From positions 1-64,000 of the IMG/VR virus record IMGVR_UViG_3300028864_000014: a DNA stretch of 64,000 bases, one strand, 5' to 3'. The notes below the pieces were generated by a model. It was not told the origin of the DNA, did not search any database, and saw only the letters and a list, made by a program, of their open reading frames with translations. Origin of the DNA: a virus. The translations under genes were made by a program, and so were the position numbers. The first letter of the stretch is position 1, and each line of letters starts with the position of its first letter. Positions 51,000 through 58,945 of this stretch are shown here, piece by piece.

Positions 51000-51598
51000 T
51001 AAAAAATTATACACAATACATAAAAGAATCATACAATGAAATACACAGCAACTACGTAATGATAGATGATGATGAAACTGATAAGATATATATCGGAAAG
51101 GTAAAATTATCAAACAGAAATAATTTTGTAGATTTATCATATTTTTATTGGTTTGATAAGTCTAAATTAAAATTAGAAAAAATTAGCGGTACAATTAGAT
51201 TTAATGATTACACATTAAATATTACATATCAATCTGATAGCTTAAAAAACTGTTTAATTAAAATATCTAACCTATATGACGGCATACAAAAATTCAAGAC
51301 TTATAAAAAATATATCATAGGAGAAAATGATAAATATATAGGATTATACGAAGTTGAATATTCTGAACCATGGATTAAATATATGAATAAATATCCAAAT
51401 GTAAAATTACATTTTTCATATTATCCTGAATCAGAAAGAAAGAAAATATTTGACCATACAAACTCTAAATATGAGAATTCACCAAAATCAATAATGAGTT
51501 TCAACGTAGATATGAATACAATAAAAGAATTTGATTCATTTGATGACGCATATTCAGTGTTAGAGATAAAGCAAGACGCAAACAAATTTAATTTGTAA
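50996..51598 (+). CDS. Tagged protein with T4-type head (MIKNYTQYIKES...NKFNL)
   Basis: 200 residues. The head NYTQYIKES fits the T4 capsid-targeting form with I-K-E before Ser. The tail ANKFNL is the family tail, so this gene carries both signatures and links the two head types. Body beta-rich, unknown. Confidence 0.75.
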   Translation: MIKNYTQYIKESYNEIHSNYVMIDDDETDKIYIGKVKLSNRNNFVDLSYFYWFDKSKLKLEKISGTIRFNDYTLNITYQSDSLKNCLIKISNLYDGIQKFKTYKKYIIGENDKYIGLYEVEYSEPWIKYMNKYPNVKLHFSYYPESERKKIFDHTNSKYENSPKSIMSFNVDMNTIKEFDSFDDAYSVLEIKQDANKFNL

Positions 51599-51634
51599 AT
51601 ATATAATTTCGAGTAAAAAAAAAAATTAAAATAT

Positions 51635-52054
51635 ATGATATATTTAAAAAAATTTGAATCAGAAAATATAATGGAAAACGAACAATGTTTTGTTTTCCTC
51701 CAAGGAAATGATGCAAATGAAGAACATTACTATGATTTGGTTCGTGAAAGTAAAAATGACAATTTAATACTTTATCCAGAAAGATCCATGACATTTGCTG
51801 ATACTGTTGATTATAAACGTTATGTTAAATCAGTAGTTACTGAAAATCCATTTATAATATCTTGTTATCCAAGAGAGAATGTATGGATATTACAAGATGA
51901 TGATTGGACTCATCCAGATCAACAAACATATGGAGCTAGTGTAAATCTTATAACATCTTCAATTTTACAATATAGAAACACTATACCAACTTCTGTGTTA
52001 GGCGGTGGTAAATTTAAAGATAAAGTTAAAAAGTTAAAAAATTATAATGATTAA
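51635..52054 (+). CDS. Tag-headed protein without KFNL tail
   Basis: 139 residues, head MIYLKKFESE. The body is better conserved-looking than in neighbours (ENEQCFVFLQGNDANEEHYY, WILQDDDWTHPDQQTYGAS) and ends KLKNYND. No family recognised. An in-frame Met at residue 12 could give a headless form. Confidence 0.7.
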   Translation: MIYLKKFESENIMENEQCFVFLQGNDANEEHYYDLVRESKNDNLILYPERSMTFADTVDYKRYVKSVVTENPFIISCYPRENVWILQDDDWTHPDQQTYGASVNLITSSILQYRNTIPTSVLGGGKFKDKVKKLKNYND

Positions 52055-52072
52055 AAAATTATTACACACATA

Positions 52073-52339
52073 ATGAAATACGTTAAAAAATACGAAAATT
52101 TAAAAAAAGTCACTCCAAATTTCAAAGAAGGAGACTATGTCATTTGCATAGATAGCGAAGACTCAATCTTAACTAAAGACATGATATATTTAGTGAAAAA
52201 AATATTAAAAAATGTAAATGGTTATTATGTTTGTAAAGTAAATAGTAAATTAGGAAAAATTGGTGAAAATTTAGGAACATTTTTATGTGATAGATTTATA
52301 TCAGAAATTGAATATAATACAAACAAATTTAATTTATAA
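52073..52339 (+). CDS. Tagged small protein (MKYVKKYEN...NKFNL)
   Basis: 88 residues, head MKYVKKYENL, tail TNKFNL. Body: FKEGDYVICIDSED...LVKKILKNVNGYYVCKV, again a barrel-like small domain resembling those at 50402 and 50691. Confidence 0.75.
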   Translation: MKYVKKYENLKKVTPNFKEGDYVICIDSEDSILTKDMIYLVKKILKNVNGYYVCKVNSKLGKIGENLGTFLCDRFISEIEYNTNKFNL

Positions 52340-52342
52340 AAA

Positions 52343-52924
52343 ATGATAAAAAAATATTTACAATACATAACTGAATCAATAACAACCGATGTTGATGGAT
52401 TATTGAACAGTATAAATGACACTAAAATAGATTTCTTTAAAATTGGATTATCAAATGATGATTATATAGAAAAAACTATAGATTTTTTATATGATGATAG
52501 TGATTTTAATCAACAATTATTTAAACAGAATCTCAAAAAAGGAGAGATGGAAACTACAATGGAAATTGAGAATTTTTTAAGAAAAGACATTGACATGAAA
52601 TTTTTCTTTCTATATAGTAGAGATGAAACAGTTTTAGATAATCCAAATTATATAATTTTACAATATTACAAAGATGATAAATGGTACCCTATTGAAATAT
52701 ATTCAATAAAAGGAAAAGTGGAAGAATTCTACAAAAAACTAACAGCAAAAACTATAAAATTAACTCTTGATAATATTACATATATTTATCAAACATCTAA
52801 TTCTGGTAATAATTGGTTATTAAAAGAACCAGAAAAGAAAACTTCTAAATTCAAAGAAAATATAAATACAGATGATATAAAAACGTTAATAAAGGGCGGA
52901 GCTAAATTAAAAATTATAGACTAA
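52343..52924 (+). CDS. Protein with T4-type head (MIKKYLQYITES)
   Basis: 193 residues. The head is nearly identical to that of 50996 (YIKES and YITES), with I-T-E before Ser. It ends GGAKLKIID, lacking the KFNL tail. Unknown body. It abuts the next tagged gene with no gap. Confidence 0.72.
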   Translation: MIKKYLQYITESITTDVDGLLNSINDTKIDFFKIGLSNDDYIEKTIDFLYDDSDFNQQLFKQNLKKGEMETTMEIENFLRKDIDMKFFFLYSRDETVLDNPNYIILQYYKDDKWYPIEIYSIKGKVEEFYKKLTAKTIKLTLDNITYIYQTSNSGNNWLLKEPEKKTSKFKENINTDDIKTLIKGGAKLKIID

Positions 52925-53287
52925 ATGAAATATTTGAAAACATATGAAAACTTAAATGTTCCTAAAGAATACATTCTTTGTTTACTTGATCACAAAGATA
53001 GATGGGATAGAAATTTCTATCATGAAGGTAAAGAACCTGTATATGTAATATTCAAAGTTTTAAAGCATGAAAAAAATAATAGTAATTATTATGATACAGA
53101 TTTGAAAATAATTTATGAATATCAAGATGAAGATAATTATTGTGATCGTAGATGGGACAAAATAAGAAACGAAGAAAGATTATTTTTTGAAAGTATAAAA
53201 GATAAAATAATCTATCAATCCAACAATTCAAAAGATGTATTAAACAAACTAAATATAATTAGGCAATCAAACAAATTTAATCTATAA
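52925..53287 (+). CDS. Tagged small protein (MKYLKTYEN...NKFNL)
   Basis: 120 residues, head MKYLKTYENL, tail QSNKFNL. Charged body with many Asp, Arg and Tyr; no domain recognised. One base before the next start. Confidence 0.74.
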   Translation: MKYLKTYENLNVPKEYILCLLDHKDRWDRNFYHEGKEPVYVIFKVLKHEKNNSNYYDTDLKIIYEYQDEDNYCDRRWDKIRNEERLFFESIKDKIIYQSNNSKDVLNKLNIIRQSNKFNL

Positions 53288-53288
53288 C

Positions 53289-53609
53289 ATGAATCATTTA
53301 AAAAAATTTGAGAACATAAATAAAGAAGATATAGATTACAATAAAATTTATTTATATAAGAATAAAGGTGGATATGTAGCAATTGGAAAAATAAAATTAA
53401 TCAATAATTGCTACACATTTTATGAATATTATGATAATCATGATACCTTTGAATTTGGAAATCTAATAGTAAAAATAGATTATTCTAAATATTATGAGGA
53501 TGATTATATGAGGATGAATTCAGAAGATTTTGATTATTTAAATATTGCACCACAAGATGAAATCAAAAAATACAATTTTGCATTAGACTCTAAAAAATTC
53601 AATTTATAA
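53289..53609 (+). CDS. Tagged small protein (MNHLKKFEN...KKFNL)
   Basis: 106 residues, head MNHLKKFENI, tail DSKKFNL. Acidic and Tyr-rich body. No domain recognised. Confidence 0.74.
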   Translation: MNHLKKFENINKEDIDYNKIYLYKNKGGYVAIGKIKLINNCYTFYEYYDNHDTFEFGNLIVKIDYSKYYEDDYMRMNSEDFDYLNIAPQDEIKKYNFALDSKKFNL

Positions 53610-53610
53610 T

Positions 53611-53883
53611 ATGAAACATTTAAAAATATTTGAGACATTTGATGAAGAATATAATATTGGCGATTGTGTAATAGTCATCAGTGAATTTAATAACATAGAT
53701 GATGAGCCAATGATAATAATATCTGATAATGATTTTGGTAGTTACACATGTAAGTTTTTAAATCAAGGTAGCCATGACTATCCTGATGTTAAAATTTATC
53801 CAGATGAGATTACAAGAAAAGCAACATCAGAAGATTTAGAAATATCTAAAATGTCTATAACAACAAGTAAATTCAATTTATGA
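53611..53883 (+). CDS. Tagged small protein (MKHLKIFET...SKFNL)
   Basis: 90 residues, head MKHLKIFETF, tail TTSKFNL. Body begins EYNIGDCVIVISEFN, the same barrel-like start. Its end overlaps the convergent methyltransferase by 6 bp. Confidence 0.75.
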   Translation: MKHLKIFETFDEEYNIGDCVIVISEFNNIDDEPMIIISDNDFGSYTCKFLNQGSHDYPDVKIYPDEITRKATSEDLEISKMSITTSKFNL

Positions 53884-54405
53884 TTTTATTTCAAAACATT
53901 GTCCGAAGTCAGAAAACAACAAATCAAATTTTTCATAATTTGAACCAAAGTAAATGAAGCAGCAAGCCATTGGAGCACCTTTTTTATCTTCAACACCTTC
54001 ACTCCAAAATTTCAATCTTGTATCTTTTAAAAAACACAAACCTTTTGCTTTTTTGAATATTAAATCTTTAAAATGCTTAGTGTTAGTAGCAACTGGAATC
54101 AGATACAAAATTTCACTTTTATAATTTTCATTTGCATCGACTCCTTTTTTAATCCAATCATATATTCTTGTTTTATTTTCAACATCTGAACCATAAGGAG
54201 GATTAACAAATAAAGTTTTATAGTTCCAACTTTCTTTTAATCCATCTGTTGGTAAAATATATTTAATTTTAGCATCTATCATACTAGTTTCATTACTACA
54301 TGGATCTAATACTACTTCTCCTAACATTTTATTTATTAATTCTACAAATTTAGGTGGAGTGTTCCATGTTTTATTTTTAGATATACTATTTCTTCCTGCA
54401 GTCAT
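53878..54405 (-). CDS. Phage N6-adenine DNA methyltransferase (Dam/PF05869-like)
   Basis: 175 residues. WNTPPKFVELINKML, then VVLDPCSNE (SAM-binding region), then LFVNPPYGSD with the NPPY catalytic motif, in the order and size of phage Dam-type enzymes. It would methylate adenine in phage DNA, for example to avoid restriction. Convergent with the tagged array. Confidence 0.86.
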   Translation of the reverse strand: MTAGRNSISKNKTWNTPPKFVELINKMLGEVVLDPCSNETSMIDAKIKYILPTDGLKESWNYKTLFVNPPYGSDVENKTRIYDWIKKGVDANENYKSEILYLIPVATNTKHFKDLIFKKAKGLCFLKDTRLKFWSEGVEDKKGAPMACCFIYFGSNYEKFDLLFSDFGQCFEIKS

Positions 54406-54455
54406 TAAATTGATTATTATTTTTTAATATATATAGAAAAATAAGGTTTCAAAAC

Positions 54456-55145
54456 ATGATTGTCTATAAAAAAATTTTAGAATATTTAGATAATAAAGAA
54501 AAGAATGAAAACTACAAATTAATTGATTATACTAGATTATCAGATAGTTTAACTAATGATCAAATTAAAGATTTGTGTAAAGAAGCGGAAGATAATAATT
54601 TTTATGCAATTTCTGTATTACCAGAATTTGTAGCATCAGTAGAATCATTCGTTAAAAATGAAATTAAAGTATCTGCATTAATTGATTTTCCTAAAGGAAA
54701 TTCAATCACAAAATATAAACTTGATCAAATTGATAAATCAATTGTCAATGGAGCTGATGAAATTGATGTTGTACTTAATTATGAATTGATAAAAAAAGAT
54801 AAAACAGAAGAATTAGAAACAGAAATAAGAAAATTGACGGAATATTGTCACAAAGAAGGTTCAATCATAAAATTAACAATTGAAATTGGAGCACTTAACA
54901 ATGAAGAAATTGAAAAAATTTGTAGAATGTGCATTGAAAATAATGTAGATTATATATCTACATCTACTGGAAAATTACCTAATGATGAATCATTTGAACA
55001 AAAAATTGAGAAAGTTAAATTCATGAGAAAAATATTACCTGATTATGTTAAAATAAAATTCACTGGTGGTATTAGAACAACCGAACAAATAAAAGAGATT
55101 AAATCTCTGGTAGATAGAATCGGAACAAGTATAATTCCACAATAA
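54456..55145 (+). CDS. deoC: Deoxyribose-phosphate aldolase homologue lacking the Schiff-base lysine
   Basis: 229 residues. The DERA fold is clear: LIDYTRLSD at the start, ADEIDVVLNY (Asp about 104), LTIEIGAL, ISTSTGKLPND and KFTGGIRTTEQ. In E. coli DERA the catalytic Lys167 lies in IKTSTGK; here that position is Ser (about 168). The second active-site Lys, E. coli Lys201, is kept (about 201). Classical aldolase activity is therefore doubtful. It sits alone between an MTase and a tagged gene. Confidence 0.85.
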   Translation: MIVYKKILEYLDNKEKNENYKLIDYTRLSDSLTNDQIKDLCKEAEDNNFYAISVLPEFVASVESFVKNEIKVSALIDFPKGNSITKYKLDQIDKSIVNGADEIDVVLNYELIKKDKTEELETEIRKLTEYCHKEGSIIKLTIEIGALNNEEIEKICRMCIENNVDYISTSTGKLPNDESFEQKIEKVKFMRKILPDYVKIKFTGGIRTTEQIKEIKSLVDRIGTSIIPQ

Positions 55146-55157
55146 AAAATATAATTT

Positions 55158-55490
55158 ATGAAACATTTAAAATACTTTGAAAATAAAATAAAAAAATACG
55201 AAATTGGAGATTTTGTTATAGGTAAAGTTGATTGGACAGAAACAGACGGTTATACAATTGATGAGATAAATAATTACTTGAGTAATGAAGCAGGAGAAAT
55301 AGTAGACATGGAACTAAATGGAATAGATGATGATTTCATAACTCTACGTTATATGAATTTATCACTACCTATGTTTGAGTTTTGTGAAGATATAATATGT
55401 TTTGATACTAATCAAATACTAAGATATGCAACACAGAAGGAAATAGAAATATTTAAAATGAAAGAAAACACAGAAAAATTCAATTTATAA
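55158..55490 (+). CDS. Tagged small protein (MKHLKYFEN...EKFNL)
   Basis: 110 residues, head MKHLKYFENK, tail NTEKFNL. Body KYEIGDFVIGKVDW...AGEIVDMELNG is the barrel-like type. It starts 12 bp after the DERA stop. Confidence 0.75.
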   Translation: MKHLKYFENKIKKYEIGDFVIGKVDWTETDGYTIDEINNYLSNEAGEIVDMELNGIDDDFITLRYMNLSLPMFEFCEDIICFDTNQILRYATQKEIEIFKMKENTEKFNL

Positions 55491-55522
55491 AAAAAGTGAT
55501 TATCAATTGATAATCACTTTTT
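55491..55522. terminator. Bidirectional terminator
   Basis: AAAAAGTGATTATC, AATT, and the reverse complement. It lies between the tagged gene and the convergent endolysin gene. Confidence 0.87.
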
Positions 55523-55524
55523 AT

Positions 55525-56319
55525 TTATTTTAAAATATTAAAATATTTATTAAAAATAGCTATTCTGTCATCCAACCCATTTGTACCTCCATTAATACGT
55601 TTAGTTAATTCAGTTATAACTTGGGTAGAACTTCCTTTATCACAAATAGTCCATAAATTATTAGTGTTGAAGAAAAAAGCTGCACTCATCAATGGATATT
55701 TAGTTGCTACCAAACCTGGATTAGTCAATAAATCTTCAGTAACAAGTTTATCAAATGCAGAATAATTCACTTTACCAGTAAGTTGAATATAACCCCTTCC
55801 GCAATATTTATAACCATCACCAGATGCTTCATCTCCATTACCCATTCGATTTGCATATGCTCTATCAGCTATTTGTTCTGGTTTTCTTGCATATGATTCA
55901 TTTAATTTTCCTGGAAAATATTTAGGAAAAGTAGATTTCAGTGCAGAAGCAGAATAATTTAAATTTTCTTTCACAGCAGTAAAATTCATACTCTCGTGAG
56001 CACACTGTGATAAAAAATGACATAATCTAAGAGATGTTGTAATATTAAACTTTGCTGCAGTATCAGGTATTTGAGCCAATACTACATCTGGAATATGTCC
56101 TTTTAATTTGTCAATAATTGTTTGTTCCATATTTTTATCATTATTTTTATTTGTAGTGGTACTTGTAGTAGTACTTGTAGTAGTACTTGTAGCAACTCTT
56201 TCAATAGTACTTGAAGTAGTAGTACTTGTAGTCGTACTTGTAGTAGTACTTGTATCAGAACTTGAACTATTTATTAAATCAAATATAAACTTGAAAAAAC
56301 TTTTTAATAATTCTATCAT
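55525..56319 (-). CDS. Endolysin, GH19 chitinase/lysozyme-like
   Basis: 264 residues. Residues 1-20 are hydrophobic (MIELLKSFFKFIFDLI). About 20-65 is a Ser/Thr linker of TSTTT units. A GH19 domain follows at about 70-264: CHFLSQCAHESMNF with the catalytic-type Glu, ENLNYSA, then YCGRGYIQLTGKVNY. It would cleave the glycan strand at lysis. The short hydrophobic N-terminus may tether it to the membrane until release, but no cleavage site is evident. Confidence 0.85.
   Translation of the reverse strand: MIELLKSFFKFIFDLINSSSSDTSTTTSTTTSTTTSSTIERVATSTTTSTTTSTTTNKNNDKNMEQTIIDKLKGHIPDVVLAQIPDTAAKFNITTSLRLCHFLSQCAHESMNFTAVKENLNYSASALKSTFPKYFPGKLNESYARKPEQIADRAYANRMGNGDEASGDGYKYCGRGYIQLTGKVNYSAFDKLVTEDLLTNPGLVATKYPLMSAAFFFNTNNLWTICDKGSSTQVITELTKRINGGTNGLDDRIAIFNKYFNILK
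56150..56270. repeat. AGTAGTACTTGT-type 12-bp repeats in the endolysin linker
   Basis: Tandem imperfect 12-bp copies, read on the minus strand as Thr-Ser-Thr-Thr codons. A likely slippage tract that varies linker length. Confidence 0.7.
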
Positions 56320-56353
56320 TTTTATAAGTATATATAATTATTTTTATATATAC

Positions 56354-56385
56354 TTTGGTATTACCAATATAAAAATGTATATTTG
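56354..56385 (+). promoter_or_regulatory. Bacteroidota-type promoter
   Basis: TTTG (56354-56357), 20 bp, TATATTTG (56378-56385). It lies 28 bp upstream of the Nudix start at 56414 and so defines that start against a longer upstream frame overlapping the endolysin. Confidence 0.72.
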
Positions 56386-56413
56386 CATTCTAAAAAATTA
56401 CACAGACATTTTA

Positions 56414-57064
56414 ATGATAACAAATTTTAAAAATTTTAATATGAATGAATCTCTATCAAATTTTGACTTGAGCAAATTAGTAACGATTATATCAATAAAT
56501 AAAGACTCAGAAGGAAACTGGATTTATAAAACAGATGATAGAAAAGAATTTAAACTACCAAAAGAACAAGCAGGAAAATTAACATTGATTGATGATAATT
56601 TTGCAAATTTTGTAAACTCTGGACATCCAATAACAAAATATTTCGAAATAACAGATGATAATATTATATCATATGTAGCGAATTTTGCTGTTGATGCTGT
56701 GGCTTTAAGAGAGGGTAGGGTTTATCTAATAGAAAGGCAAGACGGTAGAGGCTGGGCTTTACCAGGAGGCTTTATTGATGCTGGAGAAACACCTCAGCAA
56801 GCAGTTCTAAGAGAACTAACTGAAGAAACAAAGGCAAAGAGTGATGACATTAAAAGTATAGAGTCATTAGATATGATTAGAACTAATGATCCAAGAGAAA
56901 TAAATTTCTTCACATTTCCTTTTGTTATTCATATAAAAAATACATCAGAGCTATCATTTGATGATGATGCAAAAAGTGGAAAATGGATGTTATTAAATAG
57001 GGCGTCAAAATCACAATTAGCATTCTCTCATCACAATGATATTCTCAAAAAAGTATCATTCTAA
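56414..57064 (+). CDS. Nudix hydrolase
   Basis: 216 residues from ATG 56414, chosen because the promoter lies just upstream and the longer frame would run through the endolysin repeats. The N-terminal 85 residues are an extra region; the Nudix box is complete (GGFIDAGE...VLRELTEE). The start MITNFKNFNMNES is another T4-like head. Targets could be NAD-, ADP-ribose- or nucleotide-derived compounds. A terminator follows. Confidence 0.85.
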   Translation: MITNFKNFNMNESLSNFDLSKLVTIISINKDSEGNWIYKTDDRKEFKLPKEQAGKLTLIDDNFANFVNSGHPITKYFEITDDNIISYVANFAVDAVALREGRVYLIERQDGRGWALPGGFIDAGETPQQAVLRELTEETKAKSDDIKSIESLDMIRTNDPREINFFTFPFVIHIKNTSELSFDDDAKSGKWMLLNRASKSQLAFSHHNDILKKVSF

Positions 57065-57081
57065 TTGTCAAAAAGATCATA

Positions 57082-57113
57082 AAAAAAGCTGAAATTTAAA
57101 TTTCAGCTTTTTT
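57082..57113. terminator. Bidirectional terminator
   Basis: A-run, GCTGAAATTT, AAATTTCAGC, T-run. It lies between the Nudix gene and a convergent tagged gene. Confidence 0.87.
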
Positions 57114-57589
57114 TATAAATTAAATTTAGAAGTGTCTTTATATAGATTAAAATAAGTCAGATTAATATTAGAAATAATGTTATTTACATCATTCTGTTTA
57201 ATAATACTTGAAAAACTATAATATTCACCATAATCTTCTTTTGGCGACATTATATGTCTTAAAAATGATAGAGTATATGACCATTTATCTTCATAAACTT
57301 TTTTTACAGATTTACCCCAATGAAAATCTATTTTAATATCAACATTATTAATTATAGTAAAAAGAACATAAAAAATAACATCAAATTCTGATGTAGGAAA
57401 ACTACATCTATTAATAGTTATCATATGTTCATAATCTGGAGGTGAATTTGTAGAATAAAATAAATCAGTATCAATAGTTTTTAAAAAATCAACAATTTTA
57501 TCACCTAACTTAATTACTTTATAATGAGAATCAAGATGAGCCACAAATTCTTCAGTATAAACTACATGTTCCTCAAATTTTATAATCAT
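57113..57589 (-). CDS. Tagged protein (MIIKFEEHV...SKFNL), paralogue of its neighbour
   Basis: 158 residues, head MIIKFEEHVVYTEEF, tail DTSKFNL. The last 40 residues parallel those of the next gene (YYSFSSIIKQNDVNNII against YYSFHSSINITDIPYLI), so the two arose by duplication. No domain recognised. Confidence 0.72.
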   Translation of the reverse strand: MIIKFEEHVVYTEEFVAHLDSHYKVIKLGDKIVDFLKTIDTDLFYSTNSPPDYEHMITINRCSFPTSEFDVIFYVLFTIINNVDIKIDFHWGKSVKKVYEDKWSYTLSFLRHIMSPKEDYGEYYSFSSIIKQNDVNNIISNINLTYFNLYKDTSKFNL

Positions 57590-57592
57590 AAA

Positions 57593-58054
57593 TTATATGT
57601 TAAATTTTTTAATGTCATTTGAAAGATCATATTCTTTAATTGACAATTTTTTAATTAAATATGGAATATCAGTAATATTTATTGAACTATGAAAAGAATA
57701 ATATTGAAAAGTGTTATCAAAAGGCAATAGTAGTTTTTTAATAAACAGCAAAAAATCTTCACATTTTATCATATCTGTCATCCGACTGCAGTTTTCTATA
57801 TCTATTCTAATAGAAGGAGTATATTCTATCCAATCAAATTGTTCATCTTTAATATAAAATGATATACTGAAAATTTCACCAAATGAAATATTGTTTTTAT
57901 AAAAAGTTAATTTATAATATTCATTATCCGCACGCCAACTGGATTGACATTCAATATTCTCACCTTTAATAATATGGTTAAAAATCAACAAAAAAGATTT
58001 TGCCAATTTTTCAACGTATTTTTTTGAATTATAGCAATTATAATTATACATCAT
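57593..58054 (-). CDS. Tagged protein (…KKFNI), paralogue of its neighbour
   Basis: 153 residues, tail DIKKFNI. The head MMYNYNCYNSKKYVEKL does not match the family head. Shares its C-terminal third with the 158-residue neighbour. It starts at the stop of the 265-residue gene (one-base overlap at 58054). Confidence 0.7.
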   Translation of the reverse strand: MMYNYNCYNSKKYVEKLAKSFLLIFNHIIKGENIECQSSWRADNEYYKLTFYKNNISFGEIFSISFYIKDEQFDWIEYTPSIRIDIENCSRMTDMIKCEDFLLFIKKLLLPFDNTFQYYSFHSSINITDIPYLIKKLSIKEYDLSNDIKKFNI

Positions 58055-58851
58055 TACAATTTATTTAATTTTTCTTGTGATTTTTTAATTGATATCTCAG
58101 CAGATTTTATTCTGTCTTGTTTCCAATAAATATGCTGTCTTTTCCAACTATCAACACAACTATCAACATATTCTTTTTGATGTATTTCCCAACTCTCTTT
58201 AGTATAATTTTGCTTTGCATAACAATCATCACTTAATGCATTCCATGTAGTTAACAATAACCGTCCATGTTCTCCTTTTATCAACAAATCAATAATTTCA
58301 TCATCTGTCAATACAATAGATTCTGATATTTCTTTTTCACAAGAAGATATTATATTTTTATCATATTCTATTTCTTTTTGTAATTTTTCTTTTTTATTTA
58401 ATTTTTTAATTTTTTCTGAATAAATATTTGTCAATTCAGTATTATTAGTTTGAGGTAAAGTGGTTTTTGTAATATACCTGTAATGAGCTTTTTGAATATT
58501 ATAGCCACCTGCAATAATAACTTCGGTTGAGAAATTGTGAATCACTTCATCTCTTTCAATTTTTGCAATAATCTCAAGATTTCCTTTATTAGAATAACGT
58601 GTGCTTAAATAAATAAGTTTATCTGTTGTCTTTGTGTATTTTTCAATTGATCTTATCATATCAAATACCAAATACAATATAGTATTCTCCTTTTGAAATT
58701 CAGTAAAATATCTACCAGTTTCTTCATAAAAATTTTCTTCATATTTAACCATCAATTTTTCTAAAGTTGGTTCAATTGTAGTAAGAATCTTATCAATCAA
58801 CTCATTCTTAAACTTAATATCCAAAAAGCCTTTATAATTTAGAACACTCAT
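58054..58851 (-). CDS. Hypothetical protein with C-terminal coiled coil
   Basis: 265 residues. The N-terminal 125 residues are mixed alpha/beta; about 145-180 and 235-265 are Lys/Glu-rich helices likely to form coiled coils. No family recognised. First gene behind a well-formed host-type promoter and followed by two tagged genes with minimal gaps. Confidence 0.68.
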   Translation of the reverse strand: MSVLNYKGFLDIKFKNELIDKILTTIEPTLEKLMVKYEENFYEETGRYFTEFQKENTILYLVFDMIRSIEKYTKTTDKLIYLSTRYSNKGNLEIIAKIERDEVIHNFSTEVIIAGGYNIQKAHYRYITKTTLPQTNNTELTNIYSEKIKKLNKKEKLQKEIEYDKNIISSCEKEISESIVLTDDEIIDLLIKGEHGRLLLTTWNALSDDCYAKQNYTKESWEIHQKEYVDSCVDSWKRQHIYWKQDRIKSAEISIKKSQEKLNKL

Positions 58852-58889
58852 GATTATATATTTTTAATTATTAATTATTAATTTATACA

Positions 58890-58921
58890 CAAAGATAATA
58901 CATAATCAAATGATAATCAAA
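58890..58921 (-). promoter_or_regulatory. Bacteroidota-type promoter
   Basis: Minus strand: TTTG (58921-58918), 20 bp, TATCTTTG (58897-58890). It lies 39 bp upstream of the 265-residue gene and drives the unit 58054, 57593, 57113. Confidence 0.72.
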
Positions 58922-58945
58922 AATAATCATTCATATTAAGGATTA

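Noticed and set aside
56108-56413. Upstream extension of the Nudix gene
   Set aside because: It is antisense to endolysin repeats (poly-Val runs), and a promoter lies between it and ATG 56414.
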